Notes: a model not told the origin generated them from the sequence alone. 64,000 nucleotides of DNA from Thermodesulfobacteriota bacterium (GCA_026415035.1 JAOAHX010000015.1:1-64000), one strand, 5' to 3'; shown: positions 44,730 to 54,167, counted from the stretch's first letter. Translations and numbers: made by a program.

Positions 44730-45470
44730 ATGGAAAAAGAAGAGGGCCCGGTTTCCCCCTCGACCGACGAAACACTCGATGCCTTCTTTAACGGCGAACT
44801 GAGGGTCATTCAGAAGAAGGAGGCCTATCGTTTCTCGATCGATGCGATCCTGCTCAGCGAGTTCGTCGCCCTGCGCCCCCGGGAGAGGGTGATCGATCTG
44901 GGTACGGGATGCGGGATCTTGCCCCTCCTGTTGTCCAAAAAATCGGAAACGGCCACCTTCGTCGGGGTGGAGATTCAGAAATCTTTGGTGGAGTGCGCTG
45001 TCAAAAATGTGCACCTCAATCGTCTCCAGGAACGCATCACCATCCTCCAGGACGACTTTCGAAAATTAAGGGACACCCTTCCCCCCGCCTCCTTCGATGT
45101 CGTCATCTCCAATCCCCCTTATCGAAAGGCTCACTCTGGGAGAGTCAACCCTTCCTTTTCGAAGGCGATGGCCCGTCATGAAATCCATGCCACCCTGGAC
45201 GACCTCACCTCGCTCGCCTCCTATCTCCTTCCGAACAAGGGGAGATGTTATCTCATCTATCCGGCTTCCAGGCTCGTCGATCTTTTGGTGTCGCTGAGGC
45301 GAGAAAAGCTGGAACCGAAGCGTCTCCAATCGGTCCACCCCTTTTGGGGGGAAAAGGCGGTCTTCGTTGTCGTCGAATCGATCAAGTCGAGTGGCGCCGA
45401 GTTGACCTTGATGCCTCCCCGGATCCTCCATCCGGGGGGTCGGGACGGAAAGGACCGAAATACGTTTTGA
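44730..45470 (+). CDS. TrmN6/YfiC-type tRNA(adenine-N6) methyltransferase
   Basis: About 246 residues from the ATG at 44730; a TTG at 44661 is also open. FNGELRVIQKKEAYRFSIDAILLSEFV, VIDLGTGCGILPLLLS (SAM motif I), FDVVISNPPYRKAHSG (NPPY amino-methylase motif) and HPFWGEKAVFVVVE identify COG4123, whose E. coli member modifies A37 of tRNA1Val. Start uncertain because no strong SD is seen. Its end overlaps the promoter of the next gene. Confidence 0.88.
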   Translation: MEKEEGPVSPSTDETLDAFFNGELRVIQKKEAYRFSIDAILLSEFVALRPRERVIDLGTGCGILPLLLSKKSETATFVGVEIQKSLVECAVKNVHLNRLQERITILQDDFRKLRDTLPPASFDVVISNPPYRKAHSGRVNPSFSKAMARHEIHATLDDLTSLASYLLPNKGRCYLIYPASRLVDLLVSLRREKLEPKRLQSVHPFWGEKAVFVVVESIKSSGAELTLMPPRILHPGGRDGKDRNTF

Positions 45471-45493
45471 CAACGGGCGAGGAATAGGATAAT
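45467..45493 (+). promoter_or_regulatory. promoter for polyprenyl synthase, leaderless-type
   Basis: TTGACA (45467-45472), 15-base spacer, GATAAT (45488-45493). The -10 ends nine bases before the ATG at 45503. It overlaps the stop codon of the preceding gene. Confidence 0.6.
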
Positions 45494-45502
45494 TATTGTC
45501 TA

Positions 45503-46519
45503 ATGAAGGCATGGGAAGCGGCGACACCGAAGACAGAAGAGAAGCTCTCGCTGAAAGATCTCCTGGATTGGCTCGGGGATGACCTGAAAAAGGTCGATCT
45601 CGAGTTCCGAAAGAATCTCAACTCCAGGGTCCCCATCATCTCTGCCATCGGGGAGCACCTTCTATTTAGCGGGGGGAAAAGGCTCAGACCCCTCCTTCTC
45701 CTTCTCTCTGCCAGGGCCTGCGGCTACCAAGGTCATGACCACATCTCCATGGCCAGCCTCATCGAATTCATCCATACCGCAACCCTCCTCCATGACGATG
45801 TGGTGGACCGGGCAGAACTCCGGAGGGGGATGGAATCGGCCAATGCCAAATGGGGCAATGAGGCCTGTGTCCTGGTAGGAGATTTTCTCTTCACCAAGTG
45901 TTTTTCCCTCCTCGTCGAAAACGGCAATCGTAAAATCCTACAGGCCATCGCCAAGGCCACCACCTCGATGGCGGAGGGTGAACTGGAGGAATTGATCAAG
46001 ACGAATGACCTCTCTCTGACAGAGGAAGAGTACCTTTTCATCGTCACCCGAAAGACCGCCTCCCTCTTCTCTGCGGCAGCCCAGGTGGGCGCGATCCTCG
46101 GCGAGGCCTCGGAGGAGGAGGAGTGGGCCCTCGCCCATTTCGGAAAGGAACTCGGGATTGCCTTCCAGCTCATCGACGACAACCTCGACTACATCTCCCG
46201 GGAGGAGGAGTTTGGCAAGAAGATCGGGATCGACCTCCAGGACGGGAAGATCACGCTCCCCTTGATCTTCACCCTGGCCCAATGCACCGAAGAGGAAAGG
46301 GCCCTCGTCCACCGAGCCGTTTCTACGGAGGAGATGGCTCAGGAGTCCTTTGATCAGGTTTTGGCCCTGATCGAAAAATACGAGGGAACCCGCTACACCT
46401 ATGAAAAAGCGAAGAGCTACGTCGAACAGGCCAAGACGCGTCTCCATCTTCTGCCCCAATCGAGAGAAAGGGAGGCCTTGAGGGCCCTTGCGGATTACGT
46501 GGTAGAAAGAAGATGGTGA
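45503..46519 (+). CDS. ispB: trans-polyprenyl diphosphate synthase (octaprenyl/heptaprenyl type)
   Basis: 338 residues. SGGKRLRPLLLLLSARACGY, the first aspartate-rich motif HTATLLHDDVVDRAELRRG, GDFLFTKCFSLL, and the second motif FQLIDDNLDYISREEEFGKKIG with KITLPLIF. The residues before the first motif and the length fit long-chain enzymes making the side chain of quinones. Which chain length is not readable. Starts close to its promoter without SD. Confidence 0.92.
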   Translation: MKAWEAATPKTEEKLSLKDLLDWLGDDLKKVDLEFRKNLNSRVPIISAIGEHLLFSGGKRLRPLLLLLSARACGYQGHDHISMASLIEFIHTATLLHDDVVDRAELRRGMESANAKWGNEACVLVGDFLFTKCFSLLVENGNRKILQAIAKATTSMAEGELEELIKTNDLSLTEEEYLFIVTRKTASLFSAAAQVGAILGEASEEEEWALAHFGKELGIAFQLIDDNLDYISREEEFGKKIGIDLQDGKITLPLIFTLAQCTEEERALVHRAVSTEEMAQESFDQVLALIEKYEGTRYTYEKAKSYVEQAKTRLHLLPQSREREALRALADYVVERRW

Positions 46520-46563
46520 ATCTTTCTAAAAGAACAAAAATCACCGTTTGAGAGGAGTGAACC

Positions 46564-46896
46564 ATGGCAACGGAAACCTTCCTTCTTCATCTGACAGACC
46601 AAAATTTCGCCGCCGAGGTCCTGCAATCCGACCTGCCCGTCCTGGTCGATTTCTGGGCGAGCTGGTGCGGACCCTGCCGGGCGATCAGCCCCCTCGTCGA
46701 TGAACTGGCCCAAGAATATTCGGGCCGTGTCAAAGTCACCAAGCTCAATGTGGATGAAAACCCCCTCACCCCCTCCCAGTACGGGGTCAGAAGCATCCCC
46801 ACCCTCATCCTCTTCAAGGCAGGAAAAGTTTTGGATCAGATCGTGGGCTCGGTTCCAAAGGCCCGTCTGAAGGCCATGATCGAAAAGGCATTGTAG
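46564..46896 (+). CDS. trxA: thioredoxin
   Basis: 110 residues. [27 protein letters not shown] with the WCGPC redox site, [31 protein letters not shown] with the cis-Pro, and the [15 protein letters not shown] end. Cytoplasmic disulfide reductase. SD GAGAGGAG before ATG. Downstream TlpA-like gene follows by 26 bases. Confidence 0.96.
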   Translation: MATETFLLHLTDQNFAAEVLQSDLPVLVDFWASWCGPCRAISPLVDELAQEYSGRVKVTKLNVDENPLTPSQYGVRSIPTLILFKAGKVLDQIVGSVPKARLKAMIEKAL

Positions 46897-46922
46897 CCGG
46901 ACCCCTCCCTTCGGAGCAAAGC

Positions 46923-47450
46923 ATGTCATTGAAACGCCTTTTCTTGCAGACTTCCCTTGCCTTCGCCTTTGCCCTGAGCGTTCTCATCCTCCTCCCCTGC
47001 TGCGCCAAAAAGACGGAGGAGCGGGATCAGGCCCCCAATTTTTCCCTCCGGACTTTAAACGGTCAGCAGATCACCCTCTCCGACTTGAAGGGGAAGGTGG
47101 TCTTGCTCGATTTCTGGGCCACCTGGTGCGGTCCTTGTCGAGAATCGATCCCCCATCTGGTTCGTCTCTACAGAAATTACCAAGAGAAAGGCTTCGAATT
47201 GATCGGAATGAGCAAAGACCGGTCAGAGGACATCGAGGTGGTGCGGAAATATGTCAGGACGATGGAGATCCCCTACCCCATCATCCTGACCCCCGACGAG
47301 GTAGCCCGAAAATACCGGGTGACCGGGCTTCCCACAACCGTCCTCATCGACCGAAAGGGGGTCATCCGCCAAAGGATCGTCGGCTTCAATAGCGCCATCG
47401 GCCAGCAGATCGACTCGAAAGTGGAAGAGCTGATCGCCGAATCTCCCTGA
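46923..47450 (+). CDS. TlpA/ResA-like thioredoxin-fold lipoprotein
   Basis: 175 residues. Lipobox at VLILLPCCAKK, APNFSLRTLNGQQITLSDLKGKVVLLDFWATWCGPCRESIPHL with WCGPC, VIGMSKDR and RKYRVTGLPTTVLIDRKGVI. Envelope thiol-disulfide reductase, typically for cytochrome c maturation or reduction of exported proteins. GGAG eight bases before the ATG. Confidence 0.93.
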   Translation: MSLKRLFLQTSLAFAFALSVLILLPCCAKKTEERDQAPNFSLRTLNGQQITLSDLKGKVVLLDFWATWCGPCRESIPHLVRLYRNYQEKGFELIGMSKDRSEDIEVVRKYVRTMEIPYPIILTPDEVARKYRVTGLPTTVLIDRKGVIRQRIVGFNSAIGQQIDSKVEELIAESP

Positions 47451-47464
47451 TCGCCCTCCCCCGT

Positions 47465-47776
47465 CTATTTCTTCCTCTCCTCTTTGAAGAGCCGGAAATA
47501 TCCCTCCACCAAACGCTGGGGGTCCAAATGGAGGAACCGGGCATAGGCCTTTAGAAATCCCTTGAGATAGACCGGGGCAGGGAGTCGCGAAAGGTCTTCG
47601 GCCTCGATCGCTTCCAGAATTTTGGGGTTGATCTTCGTTTCAGCGGAGATCGTTTTGAGGTCGATCCCCAACTTTTCTCGGAGCTCTTTTAAGGACCTCC
47701 CGCGATAGTCGATCTCGCCCGTCTCCAGGGTGATCTCCTTGAAGGTGAGGGTCCCGTCCGTGTCGGCCGGCTTCAT
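47465..47776 (-). CDS. short RodZ-like HTH protein
   Basis: 103 residues. From residue 28: SLKELREKLGIDLKTISAETKINPKILEAIEAEDLSRLPAPVYLKGFLKAYARFL in parts matches the RodZ/HTH_25 N-terminal domain, including the conserved LP and G-F-x-x-Y-A positions. The membrane span and C-terminal domain of RodZ are absent, and the stop follows a basic KEERKK tail. It may bind DNA or the MreB cytoskeleton. Follows AmrS, 21 bases away. Confidence 0.83.
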   Translation of the reverse strand: MKPADTDGTLTFKEITLETGEIDYRGRSLKELREKLGIDLKTISAETKINPKILEAIEAEDLSRLPAPVYLKGFLKAYARFLHLDPQRLVEGYFRLFKEERKK

Positions 47777-47797
47777 CGGTTCTCTGCCTCCCTCTTC

Positions 47798-48808
47798 CTA
47801 ATCCCAGACCCCCTCGATCTCCCTTTGACAGTACCGGCACCTTCCCTGATGGATCTCCAACCGGGTCACATTAAATCCGATGCGTTCGATGATCTTTCGA
47901 CCGCACCCCGGACAGAAGGTGTCCTCGCCGCCTCTGCCAGGGATATTGCCGCAATAGACATACCAGAGTCCAGCGGCCAACCCGATCTCTCTGGCCCGGT
48001 GGAGGGTTTCCGCAGAAGTCCTCGGAAGGCGGGTCATCCGGTAAGTGGGATAGAAGGCTGAGATATGCCAAGGGGTTTCCCGTCCCAAGGTGAGAATGAA
48101 CTGGGCAATGGCTTCGAACTCCCTCTCCGAATCGTTCAACGTAGGGATCACCAGCGTGGTGACCTCCACCCAGATCCCGAGGGATTTCATCAACTTCAGG
48201 GTCTCCAGCACCGGCTGGAGTCTGGCCCCGCAGATCTCCCGGTAGAACTTCTCCTCAAAGCTCTTCAAATCGACGTTGGCCCCGTGGAGGTAAGGCCGGA
48301 TGGCCTTCAACGCCTCCTCGGTCATGTAGCCATTGGTCACGAAGATGTTTTTAAACCCCTTCTGGGCCGCAAGGAGGGCGGTCTCGTAGGCATATTCGAA
48401 ATAGATGGTGGGTTCGGTATAGGTGTAGGAGATGGATTGGCATCTTCGCTGTTCGGCGAGGGAGACGATCCGGGAGGGAGCAACGGGCGTCCCCTCGATC
48501 CTCTCCTGATCCACGGGCATCTGCGAGATCTCGTGGTTCTGACATTGAAGGCACCGGAAGTTGCATCCGACCGTGGCGATGGAGAAGGTGGCTGTGCCCG
48601 GTTGAAAGTGGAAAAGGGGTTTCTTCTCGATCGGGTCGACATTCATCGAGATGACCCGCTCGAAGACAAGGCTGTAGAGCTTCCCCCCCCTGTTTTCTCT
48701 CACCCCGCAGAGGCCCCTCTTCGAGGGGAGGATAAGACACCGATGATGGCAAAGGTGGCACTTGACCTTCCCCTCCTCGAGGGAGTGGTAAAGCATCGCC
48801 TCTTTCAT
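47798..48808 (-). CDS. amrS: AmmeMemoRadiSam system radical SAM enzyme
   Basis: 336 residues from the ATG at 48808 (GGGGAT before it). N-terminal KCHLCHHRCLILPSKRGLCGVR is the four-Cys region; then TFSIATVGCNFRCLQCQNHEIS holds the C-x3-C-x2-C cluster, YTYTEPTIYFEYAYETALLA, TNGYMTEEALKAI, and the C-terminal YCGNIPGRGGEDTFCPGC zinc-like element. This is the AmrS member of the AMMECR1/Memo/radical SAM trio; the partners are not in this window. Reaction unresolved. Confidence 0.93.
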   Translation of the reverse strand: MKEAMLYHSLEEGKVKCHLCHHRCLILPSKRGLCGVRENRGGKLYSLVFERVISMNVDPIEKKPLFHFQPGTATFSIATVGCNFRCLQCQNHEISQMPVDQERIEGTPVAPSRIVSLAEQRRCQSISYTYTEPTIYFEYAYETALLAAQKGFKNIFVTNGYMTEEALKAIRPYLHGANVDLKSFEEKFYREICGARLQPVLETLKLMKSLGIWVEVTTLVIPTLNDSEREFEAIAQFILTLGRETPWHISAFYPTYRMTRLPRTSAETLHRAREIGLAAGLWYVYCGNIPGRGGEDTFCPGCGRKIIERIGFNVTRLEIHQGRCRYCQREIEGVWD

Positions 48809-48834
48809 TCTATATCCCCAGGCAGGAACGACGC

Positions 48835-50013
48835 CTAAAGGTCGAAATGGGGCAACTGTTCCAGGACATATTTCCGGATCTCCTGAGGTGCGGGAGAGTC
48901 CTGAAGAATCCGGTGATGGTCGATCAAAGGGAGGAGGAGATCCTCGAAATGCCCTCCGCAGGCACACCGGTCTGAGCCCCTTTCCGAAGCCTCCGAGGGA
49001 GGTCGATAGGGGACCAACTTATCCTGGTAGCATTTCGTGCAGCGGAGGACGCTCTTCGAACCCGACATCTTTCCCCTTTTGGCCAGGGGTTTCCCTTCGA
49101 TTTCCACGATATCCATCGCCAGGTCGATCGACCGCGCATTGGTAATCGAGGTACCCACCCCGTAGGCATCCACCACGGGATTGAGGCTCAAGATCCGTTT
49201 TTCGTCCAATCCTCCGCTGACAAAGATCTTCACATGGCCATGGCCTCTCAGGTTGAGTTCCCAACGGATCTCTTCGATGATCTTCTGCAGATCCCCTCGC
49301 CTCGAACTCGGCGTGTCGAGCCGGATGCCGTATAGTTTCTTTCCCAAGGCCTCTGCCACCCGGACGGCCTCGACCTTCTCGTCGTTGAAGGTGTCGATCA
49401 GGGCCACCCGTTTCACCTTGGGGTCGATCACCTCGTCAAAGGCCTTGGTCGCTTCCACCGTGTCTCCGAAGAGGAGGACCAGGGCATGGGGCATTGTGCC
49501 GGAGGGCTCCTCGTGGATCAACTCCGCATCCTTGACCACGGCAACGCCATCACAACCTCCGATGAAGGCATTCCGTTCCACCATCGGCGCGATGGCAGGA
49601 TGGATGCGCCTGGCCCCGAAGCTGATGACCCCCCGATCCCCGGCGGCCTTCTTGCAGCGGGCCGCCTTGGTGGCAACGCCAGAGGCCTGACAGAGGAGCC
49701 CCAAGATGGACGTCTCATAGAGGCCGAAGTCGGTATACATCCCCTCGATCTCCATCACCGGCTCGTAGGCCCTGAAGATCGTCCCCTCTCTCATGGCCCT
49801 CACTTTTATCGGAAGGTCTTTGAGGAGATAGACGGCCTCCTCGATCCCGGCCAGCACGCCCCAACTGTAGTCCTCGGGAAAGCGCTTGGCAATAAATTCC
49901 GCCTTGACCCGTTTATCGATCTTCTTCGCCTTGAGGACCTCCATCGTCCGGGTAAAATAGACGTCCGTGTACTTTCCGGCTTTGATATCCTTGGGATCAG
50001 CGATATGGAACAT
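48835..50013 (-). CDS. pncB: nicotinate phosphoribosyltransferase
   Basis: 392 residues from the ATG at 50013, preceded by GAGAGGAAGGG. AGKYTDVYFTRTMEVL, FRAYEPVMEIEGMYTDFG, GVISFGARRIHPAIAPMVERNAFIGGCDGV in parts, IDTFNDEKVEAVRVAEALG, GIRLDTPSSRRGDL and VKIFVSGGLDEKRI mark a NAPRTase of the archaeal-type group. A C-terminal CTKCYQ/CACGG pair may bind zinc. Makes nicotinate mononucleotide in the NAD salvage. AmrS is the next gene downstream, 26 bases away. Confidence 0.93.
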   Translation of the reverse strand: MFHIADPKDIKAGKYTDVYFTRTMEVLKAKKIDKRVKAEFIAKRFPEDYSWGVLAGIEEAVYLLKDLPIKVRAMREGTIFRAYEPVMEIEGMYTDFGLYETSILGLLCQASGVATKAARCKKAAGDRGVISFGARRIHPAIAPMVERNAFIGGCDGVAVVKDAELIHEEPSGTMPHALVLLFGDTVEATKAFDEVIDPKVKRVALIDTFNDEKVEAVRVAEALGKKLYGIRLDTPSSRRGDLQKIIEEIRWELNLRGHGHVKIFVSGGLDEKRILSLNPVVDAYGVGTSITNARSIDLAMDIVEIEGKPLAKRGKMSGSKSVLRCTKCYQDKLVPYRPPSEASERGSDRCACGGHFEDLLLPLIDHHRILQDSPAPQEIRKYVLEQLPHFDL

Positions 50014-50048
50014 CGTCCCTTCCTCTCGGCTCGGAGTTCTCTTTTCCC

Positions 50049-50078
50049 TATATAACAGAAACTTCCTGCCCCTGTCTA
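50049..50078 (-). promoter_or_regulatory. promoter for the pncB-amrS unit
   Basis: Leftward TAGACA (50078-50073), 18 bases, TATATA (50054-50049). Distance to the ATG about 36 bases with an SD. Confidence 0.5.
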
Positions 50079-50105
50079 TATGAGATGGCTCTCGGGAGGG
50101 AGGTC

Positions 50106-50137
50106 GTCCCCTCCTCTTGCCTCGACAGGAGGGGGAC
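50106..50137. repeat. GTCCCCTCCT/AGGAGGGGGAC hairpin
   Basis: A ten-base stem with one bulged G, eleven-base loop, in the 149-base gap between the ABC permease stop and pncB. No T run follows, so a weak or non-classical terminator or REP-like element. Same GGGGAC core as at 13387. Confidence 0.5.
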
Positions 50138-50162
50138 AGGGGGTCACGAGAAGGCGAGAGCT

Positions 50163-51866
50163 TCAAGGCCCTCGGGGATTAATCCCCTCCTCGAGGAGCC
50201 TCCGTTCTCCTTTTCGGATGGGAATCCACGTGGCCATCCCACTGAGTCCGAGGACACAGACCAAGGACCCAGCCATCCACGCCCACTGGTCAAGGGTGAG
50301 GCTCTCCCAGCCGAGGCCGGCCATGAGGAGCCGCCACACCGGCCCTGCCTCGAGGACGATGACAACGGCGATGAACCCGCTACAGAGGGTCATAAAGATC
50401 AGGCCCCCGAGGCTCGTGGCGAATCGGGCAGGGCTCTCCGATTGAAAATCGGCATACATGGCGCCCAGCCCGACCCCCATCGCCACAATCCCTGGAACGA
50501 CCAGAAAGAGGGTGATGACCGAGAGGGTCATCATCAGAGGGTTCACCTGAAGAAGGAGGTTGCTTATAACGATCAAGGCCTCGGCCAGAAAGAGGAGAGG
50601 AGCGCCGTAGACACACACCTTGATCCAGAGAAAAGAGCGGATGGAGAGAGGGGAAGACCTCACGATCCAGAAGGCCTCTCTCTCGAGGCTGACCGCGGGG
50701 AAGACGAACCTCACGGAGATGGCGCTCAGGACAAAGGCAGCCAACCCCATATTTAAAAAAGCGAGGACGTTTCGGAGGGAGTCGATGGGGAGCGAACTCT
50801 TCTCCAGGGGGAGGACCGAAAAGTTATATAGGTAGATCACGATCACCCCCAGGATCAGGAAGATCTGGGACCACTGGGACTGATCTCGAAAGAAGGTCTT
50901 CACCTCCTTTTCAGCAAAGGCCCGGACGGAACGGGGAAGAGGCCGAAGGAGGATCGCCATTCCCCTCCCTAACCGGGAGGGATAGGTCGGAGAGCCTCCT
51001 CTGCCGCTCAGGGATTTTGAGAACCCTCCAAAATAGAGGCTTCCTGCAATCCAGGTCGAGAGGAAGACCCCGCTGAGGGCGCAGCTCCAGGAGAGGGCGG
51101 TGTTGAACCAGACCTCCTCCCATGAACCGAGCAGGGCTCCCCTGACGGCCTCCCACATCCAGGTGGTGGGGAGGAGGGGAGAGGAGGGAGTCTCGAGGGT
51201 CCTGAGATAGAGAAGGAGCGTGGCAAACGATTCTGGATTGACGAACTGTTCTGGCCGGATCAAACGGAACACGATCACGAGGAGGAGGACCGCCATCAGG
51301 CCGAAAAAGAGGAAGAGATTCCGGAGCCGACCCGCTGGAAGGACCTTGGCAGAGATCAAAACCAATAGGGCGCTGAGGCTCGAGGCGATGGCGCAGAAGG
51401 GAATGAGGTTGAGTCCCACCGCGAGGTAATAACCCGCTCCTCCCCCATAGACCACTCCATAGGCGATAAAGACGGGCAGGCTGTAAACGAGAATCATCCA
51501 GGAACTGTCAAAGGTCGATTCCACCCACCGGGAGAGGTAGAGCGTCTCTTTGAAGACGGGCATCGAATGGAGGAGGGGGAGATCTTTCGAGAGATAGAGA
51601 TGGTTCAGGGTGGCCAGGACCGCGCTGAAGAGGAGGAGGAAAAAGAAGGTGATGAGGATCATGGAAAGGAGCTTGAAGGCCAGGAGGTCTCCGAAGCCCT
51701 CCACCGCGTGAAGATAACGGAGGACCCGGAAGAAAAGGAGGAAGAGGCCTCCCCAGAAAGACAGGCCGAAAACCCCGAAGAGCATCTTCAGCCCTCTCCG
51801 AGGAGAACCCCTACGAGGTTTGAAGGAGAGGAGCCTCGGCCTCAAGAGGATGAAGATCTCCTTCAT
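50163..51866 (-). CDS. ABC-2-like transporter permease, large
   Basis: 567 residues with about twelve hydrophobic segments and no cytoplasmic enzyme motif; N-terminal MKEIFILLRPRLLSFKPRRG, middle AFAEKEVKTFFRDQSQWSQ typical of this putative ABC permease group, and ends with charged KGERRLLEEGINPRGP. It overlaps the ATPase gene as ATGA. With the ATPase it forms an exporter-type complex; its cargo and the reason for the transglutaminase neighbour are unknown. Confidence 0.85.
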   Translation of the reverse strand: MKEIFILLRPRLLSFKPRRGSPRRGLKMLFGVFGLSFWGGLFLLFFRVLRYLHAVEGFGDLLAFKLLSMILITFFFLLLFSAVLATLNHLYLSKDLPLLHSMPVFKETLYLSRWVESTFDSSWMILVYSLPVFIAYGVVYGGGAGYYLAVGLNLIPFCAIASSLSALLVLISAKVLPAGRLRNLFLFFGLMAVLLLVIVFRLIRPEQFVNPESFATLLLYLRTLETPSSPLLPTTWMWEAVRGALLGSWEEVWFNTALSWSCALSGVFLSTWIAGSLYFGGFSKSLSGRGGSPTYPSRLGRGMAILLRPLPRSVRAFAEKEVKTFFRDQSQWSQIFLILGVIVIYLYNFSVLPLEKSSLPIDSLRNVLAFLNMGLAAFVLSAISVRFVFPAVSLEREAFWIVRSSPLSIRSFLWIKVCVYGAPLLFLAEALIVISNLLLQVNPLMMTLSVITLFLVVPGIVAMGVGLGAMYADFQSESPARFATSLGGLIFMTLCSGFIAVVIVLEAGPVWRLLMAGLGWESLTLDQWAWMAGSLVCVLGLSGMATWIPIRKGERRLLEEGINPRGP

Positions 51867-52603
51867 AAAAGGCCTTCCCCTTCGGTCAGGATCAGGAAGA
51901 CCTTCTCGAGATCTCCTTCTTCGATCTGGGCCGATGCTTTCAGCTCTCCGATCGTCCCCGTGGAGATCAGGTTTCCCCTGTGGATGACGCCGATCCGGTG
52001 GCAGAGTTCTTCGGCCACGGACAGAAGATGGGTCGAGAGAAAAAGGGTGGTCCCCTTCTCAACCAGGTCCACAAAAAGGCGTTTGATCAATCTCATGCCG
52101 GCCGGGTCCAGGCCGACCATGGGCTCGTCGATGATCAACACCTTCGGCTCGCGAAGAAGGGCGGCTGCAAAGACCAATCGCTGTTTCATCCCGTGGGAAT
52201 AGGATTCGATCAATTCGTGGCGCCAATCGGTCAGGGAGAAGATATCCAACCAAATCTCGGCCCTCTCCCAGAAACGATCCTCCTCGAGCCCGTAGAGGTC
52301 CGCCGTGAACCTCAAAAATTCCATCCCCGTCAGCTTCTCATAAAGAAAGGGGCGATCCGGAATATAGCCGAGGCGCTGTTTGGCCTTTTCCGGCTCTTTG
52401 GCCATGTCGATGCCGTCAATCATCACGGTCCCTTCGGTGGGGGAGAGGATGCCGCTGATCATTTTTAAAGTAGTCGTCTTGCCCGCCCCATTAGGACCGA
52501 TGAACCCGAAAATCTCCCCCTCTTTGACCGTGAGATTGATTCGGTTGACGGCGATCCGATTTCCAAAGGTCTTGGTGAGGTTTCTCAATTCGATGGCGCC
52601 CAT
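51863..52603 (-). CDS. ABC transporter ATP-binding protein
   Basis: 246 residues. Walker A FIGPNGAGKTTTLKMISGIL, Q-loop LGYIPDRPFLYEKLTG, signature ESYSHGMKQRLVFAAALL (SHGMK in place of LSGGQ, common in this subfamily), Walker B KVLIIDEPMVGLDPAG and switch His FLSTHLLSVAEELCH. DRA/CcmA-like exporter ATPase. It is between the transglutaminase gene and its permease, 37 bases after the former. Confidence 0.93.
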   Translation of the reverse strand: MGAIELRNLTKTFGNRIAVNRINLTVKEGEIFGFIGPNGAGKTTTLKMISGILSPTEGTVMIDGIDMAKEPEKAKQRLGYIPDRPFLYEKLTGMEFLRFTADLYGLEEDRFWERAEIWLDIFSLTDWRHELIESYSHGMKQRLVFAAALLREPKVLIIDEPMVGLDPAGMRLIKRLFVDLVEKGTTLFLSTHLLSVAEELCHRIGVIHRGNLISTGTIGELKASAQIEEGDLEKVFLILTEGEGLL

Positions 52604-52640
52604 CCCAAAGGCCTCCCGAAGATTTCCCCCCCAGTCGCAC

Positions 52641-54110
52641 TCACTCCAGGATCGTCAGTCGGATCTTTCCGATCATCCCGGCCAGGTCGATCTGTCGAGC
52701 CGCCCCCCGCACAAATCGTAGGTGCGTCACGTCCGCCGGAAGTTGGTTTAAGGTGGCATCGGCGGTGACCCATCTTCCCAAATAGAGGACATTCCAGGCG
52801 TGATAATAGAATCTCCCGTTTTGGTAAACCAGACCCGCTTCGACCTCTGCCGGGAGGCCGGCGGCCCTGGCCAGTGCCGCCAAGAGGACCGCATGTTCGT
52901 TGCAATCGCCGACCCGTTTTCGCAATGTCTCGAGGGCATTGGGAATCGAGAAGACGGGCTGCCTCCGGATATTCTGGTGGACCCAGAGGACCAGTTTTCT
53001 CCCCTTTTCCAGATCCGAATCCTCCTGCGAAAGGATCGCCCTTGCCTGGGCCAAAATCTCAGGATGATCGGACTGGATAAACGGAGAGGGCTTGAGGAAA
53101 TCCTTGAGATCTCCCCCTCCCTCCCTCTCCTGGTTCGGCGGGGGGCGGAGGAGGTCTTCTCTCCGGACGGTCAAGATCCCATTTCGGAACGCCTGCCTCC
53201 CTCCATGGAGGAAGAACCTTGGGGCCTCAATCCCTTCCAACCGGATCCTCAAAAGGTTCAGGGAGGAGGGCTCCGGGAGAACCCGGCTGACCGGCACCGA
53301 GGCCACTTCCGCAAGATCTAAAGGGAGGGAAAGACCTCCCCCTTGGATGGCTTCCTCCCGGGTGGTTCGCTCAAGCCTCAGGCCGAGGGAGCCTTCCTCT
53401 CTCAGGATTGAACCGTCTTCTCCAATCCAAGCCACCTGCGGGGAACCCATCCAGTCGACGGAAACCTTCTTCGCCTTCTCCCGGCGATCCATCACCTCGA
53501 TCGTCTCTTCGGCCACCACCGTCAATCGGACGGATCTTCGGGAAAGGGTCAAGGGATCAAATACCTCAAAGCTTCGCCGATCCCCGACCCTCATCGTCGC
53601 GGGCTTGAGCGATTCCAAAAGACCGACCGGGAGATGGACCTCGCGGTCGAGGGGGATTTGGAGGTATTCCTCCGAACCGGTTGGCCCACAGGAAACGGCG
53701 AGGGTCCGGCCCTGGACCCCTCCCCTCGCCCTGAACCGGACGAGGCCGGATTGGAGTTCAAAGTCGAAGCCGGAAAGGCCGAGGCGGTGATTTAGATCTC
53801 CCGTCATCCTGAACCGGAGGTCTTGGACCAGGCCAAGGATGTTCATTCTGAGCGAAACCGTCTCCTGAACCCGAAACCCGTCGGCCATCTCGAAAAATTG
53901 GCGGTGGGCATACCCGATCCTCCGGTCGTGCTGGAAGATCTGCATCCAGATCTCCCGGTTCGGGCCGGAGGGAAGGGTGAAGGAGAGCGAGGGCCCTCCT
54001 TTCCCCTTGGGCTCCAGGACCCCCAAACGGAGCATCAGAAGGAAGGTGAAGACCGATAGGAAGCCCAATCCGAGGACCGCGTAAGGTCTGAATCGAGGGA
54101 GGTTCTTCAT
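52641..54110 (-). CDS. membrane-anchored transglutaminase-like cysteine protein
   Basis: 489 residues. An N-terminal membrane segment (VLGLGFLSVFTFLLMLRLGV), a long beta-rich region, and a transglutaminase-like domain near 380-470 with the triad Cys in KRVGDCNEHAVLLAALARAAG, His in FYYHAWNVLY and Asp in WVTADATLNQ. Family members act as peptidases or cross-linking enzymes; periplasmic side likely. The ATG starts six bases after a TATGAT -10 box. Operon with the ABC exporter. Confidence 0.86.
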   Translation of the reverse strand: MKNLPRFRPYAVLGLGFLSVFTFLLMLRLGVLEPKGKGGPSLSFTLPSGPNREIWMQIFQHDRRIGYAHRQFFEMADGFRVQETVSLRMNILGLVQDLRFRMTGDLNHRLGLSGFDFELQSGLVRFRARGGVQGRTLAVSCGPTGSEEYLQIPLDREVHLPVGLLESLKPATMRVGDRRSFEVFDPLTLSRRSVRLTVVAEETIEVMDRREKAKKVSVDWMGSPQVAWIGEDGSILREEGSLGLRLERTTREEAIQGGGLSLPLDLAEVASVPVSRVLPEPSSLNLLRIRLEGIEAPRFFLHGGRQAFRNGILTVRREDLLRPPPNQEREGGGDLKDFLKPSPFIQSDHPEILAQARAILSQEDSDLEKGRKLVLWVHQNIRRQPVFSIPNALETLRKRVGDCNEHAVLLAALARAAGLPAEVEAGLVYQNGRFYYHAWNVLYLGRWVTADATLNQLPADVTHLRFVRGAARQIDLAGMIGKIRLTILE

Positions 54111-54116
54111 CGATTA

Positions 54117-54145
54117 ATCATATCTTACAACCCCCCTCCGTTCAA
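54117..54145 (-). promoter_or_regulatory. sigma-70 promoter of the transglutaminase gene, leaderless
   Basis: Leftward TTGAAC (54145-54140), 17 bases, TATGAT (54122-54117). The -10 ends six bases before the ATG, so transcription would start at or within the codon. Confidence 0.65.
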
Positions 54146-54167
54146 CCTTCTCTTGCCCATCCCGAAA

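Noticed and set aside
50085-50756. A 223-codon rightward frame with Glu/Asp/His-rich sequence
   Set aside because: Antisense to the ABC permease; composition typical of a hydrophobic gene's complement.
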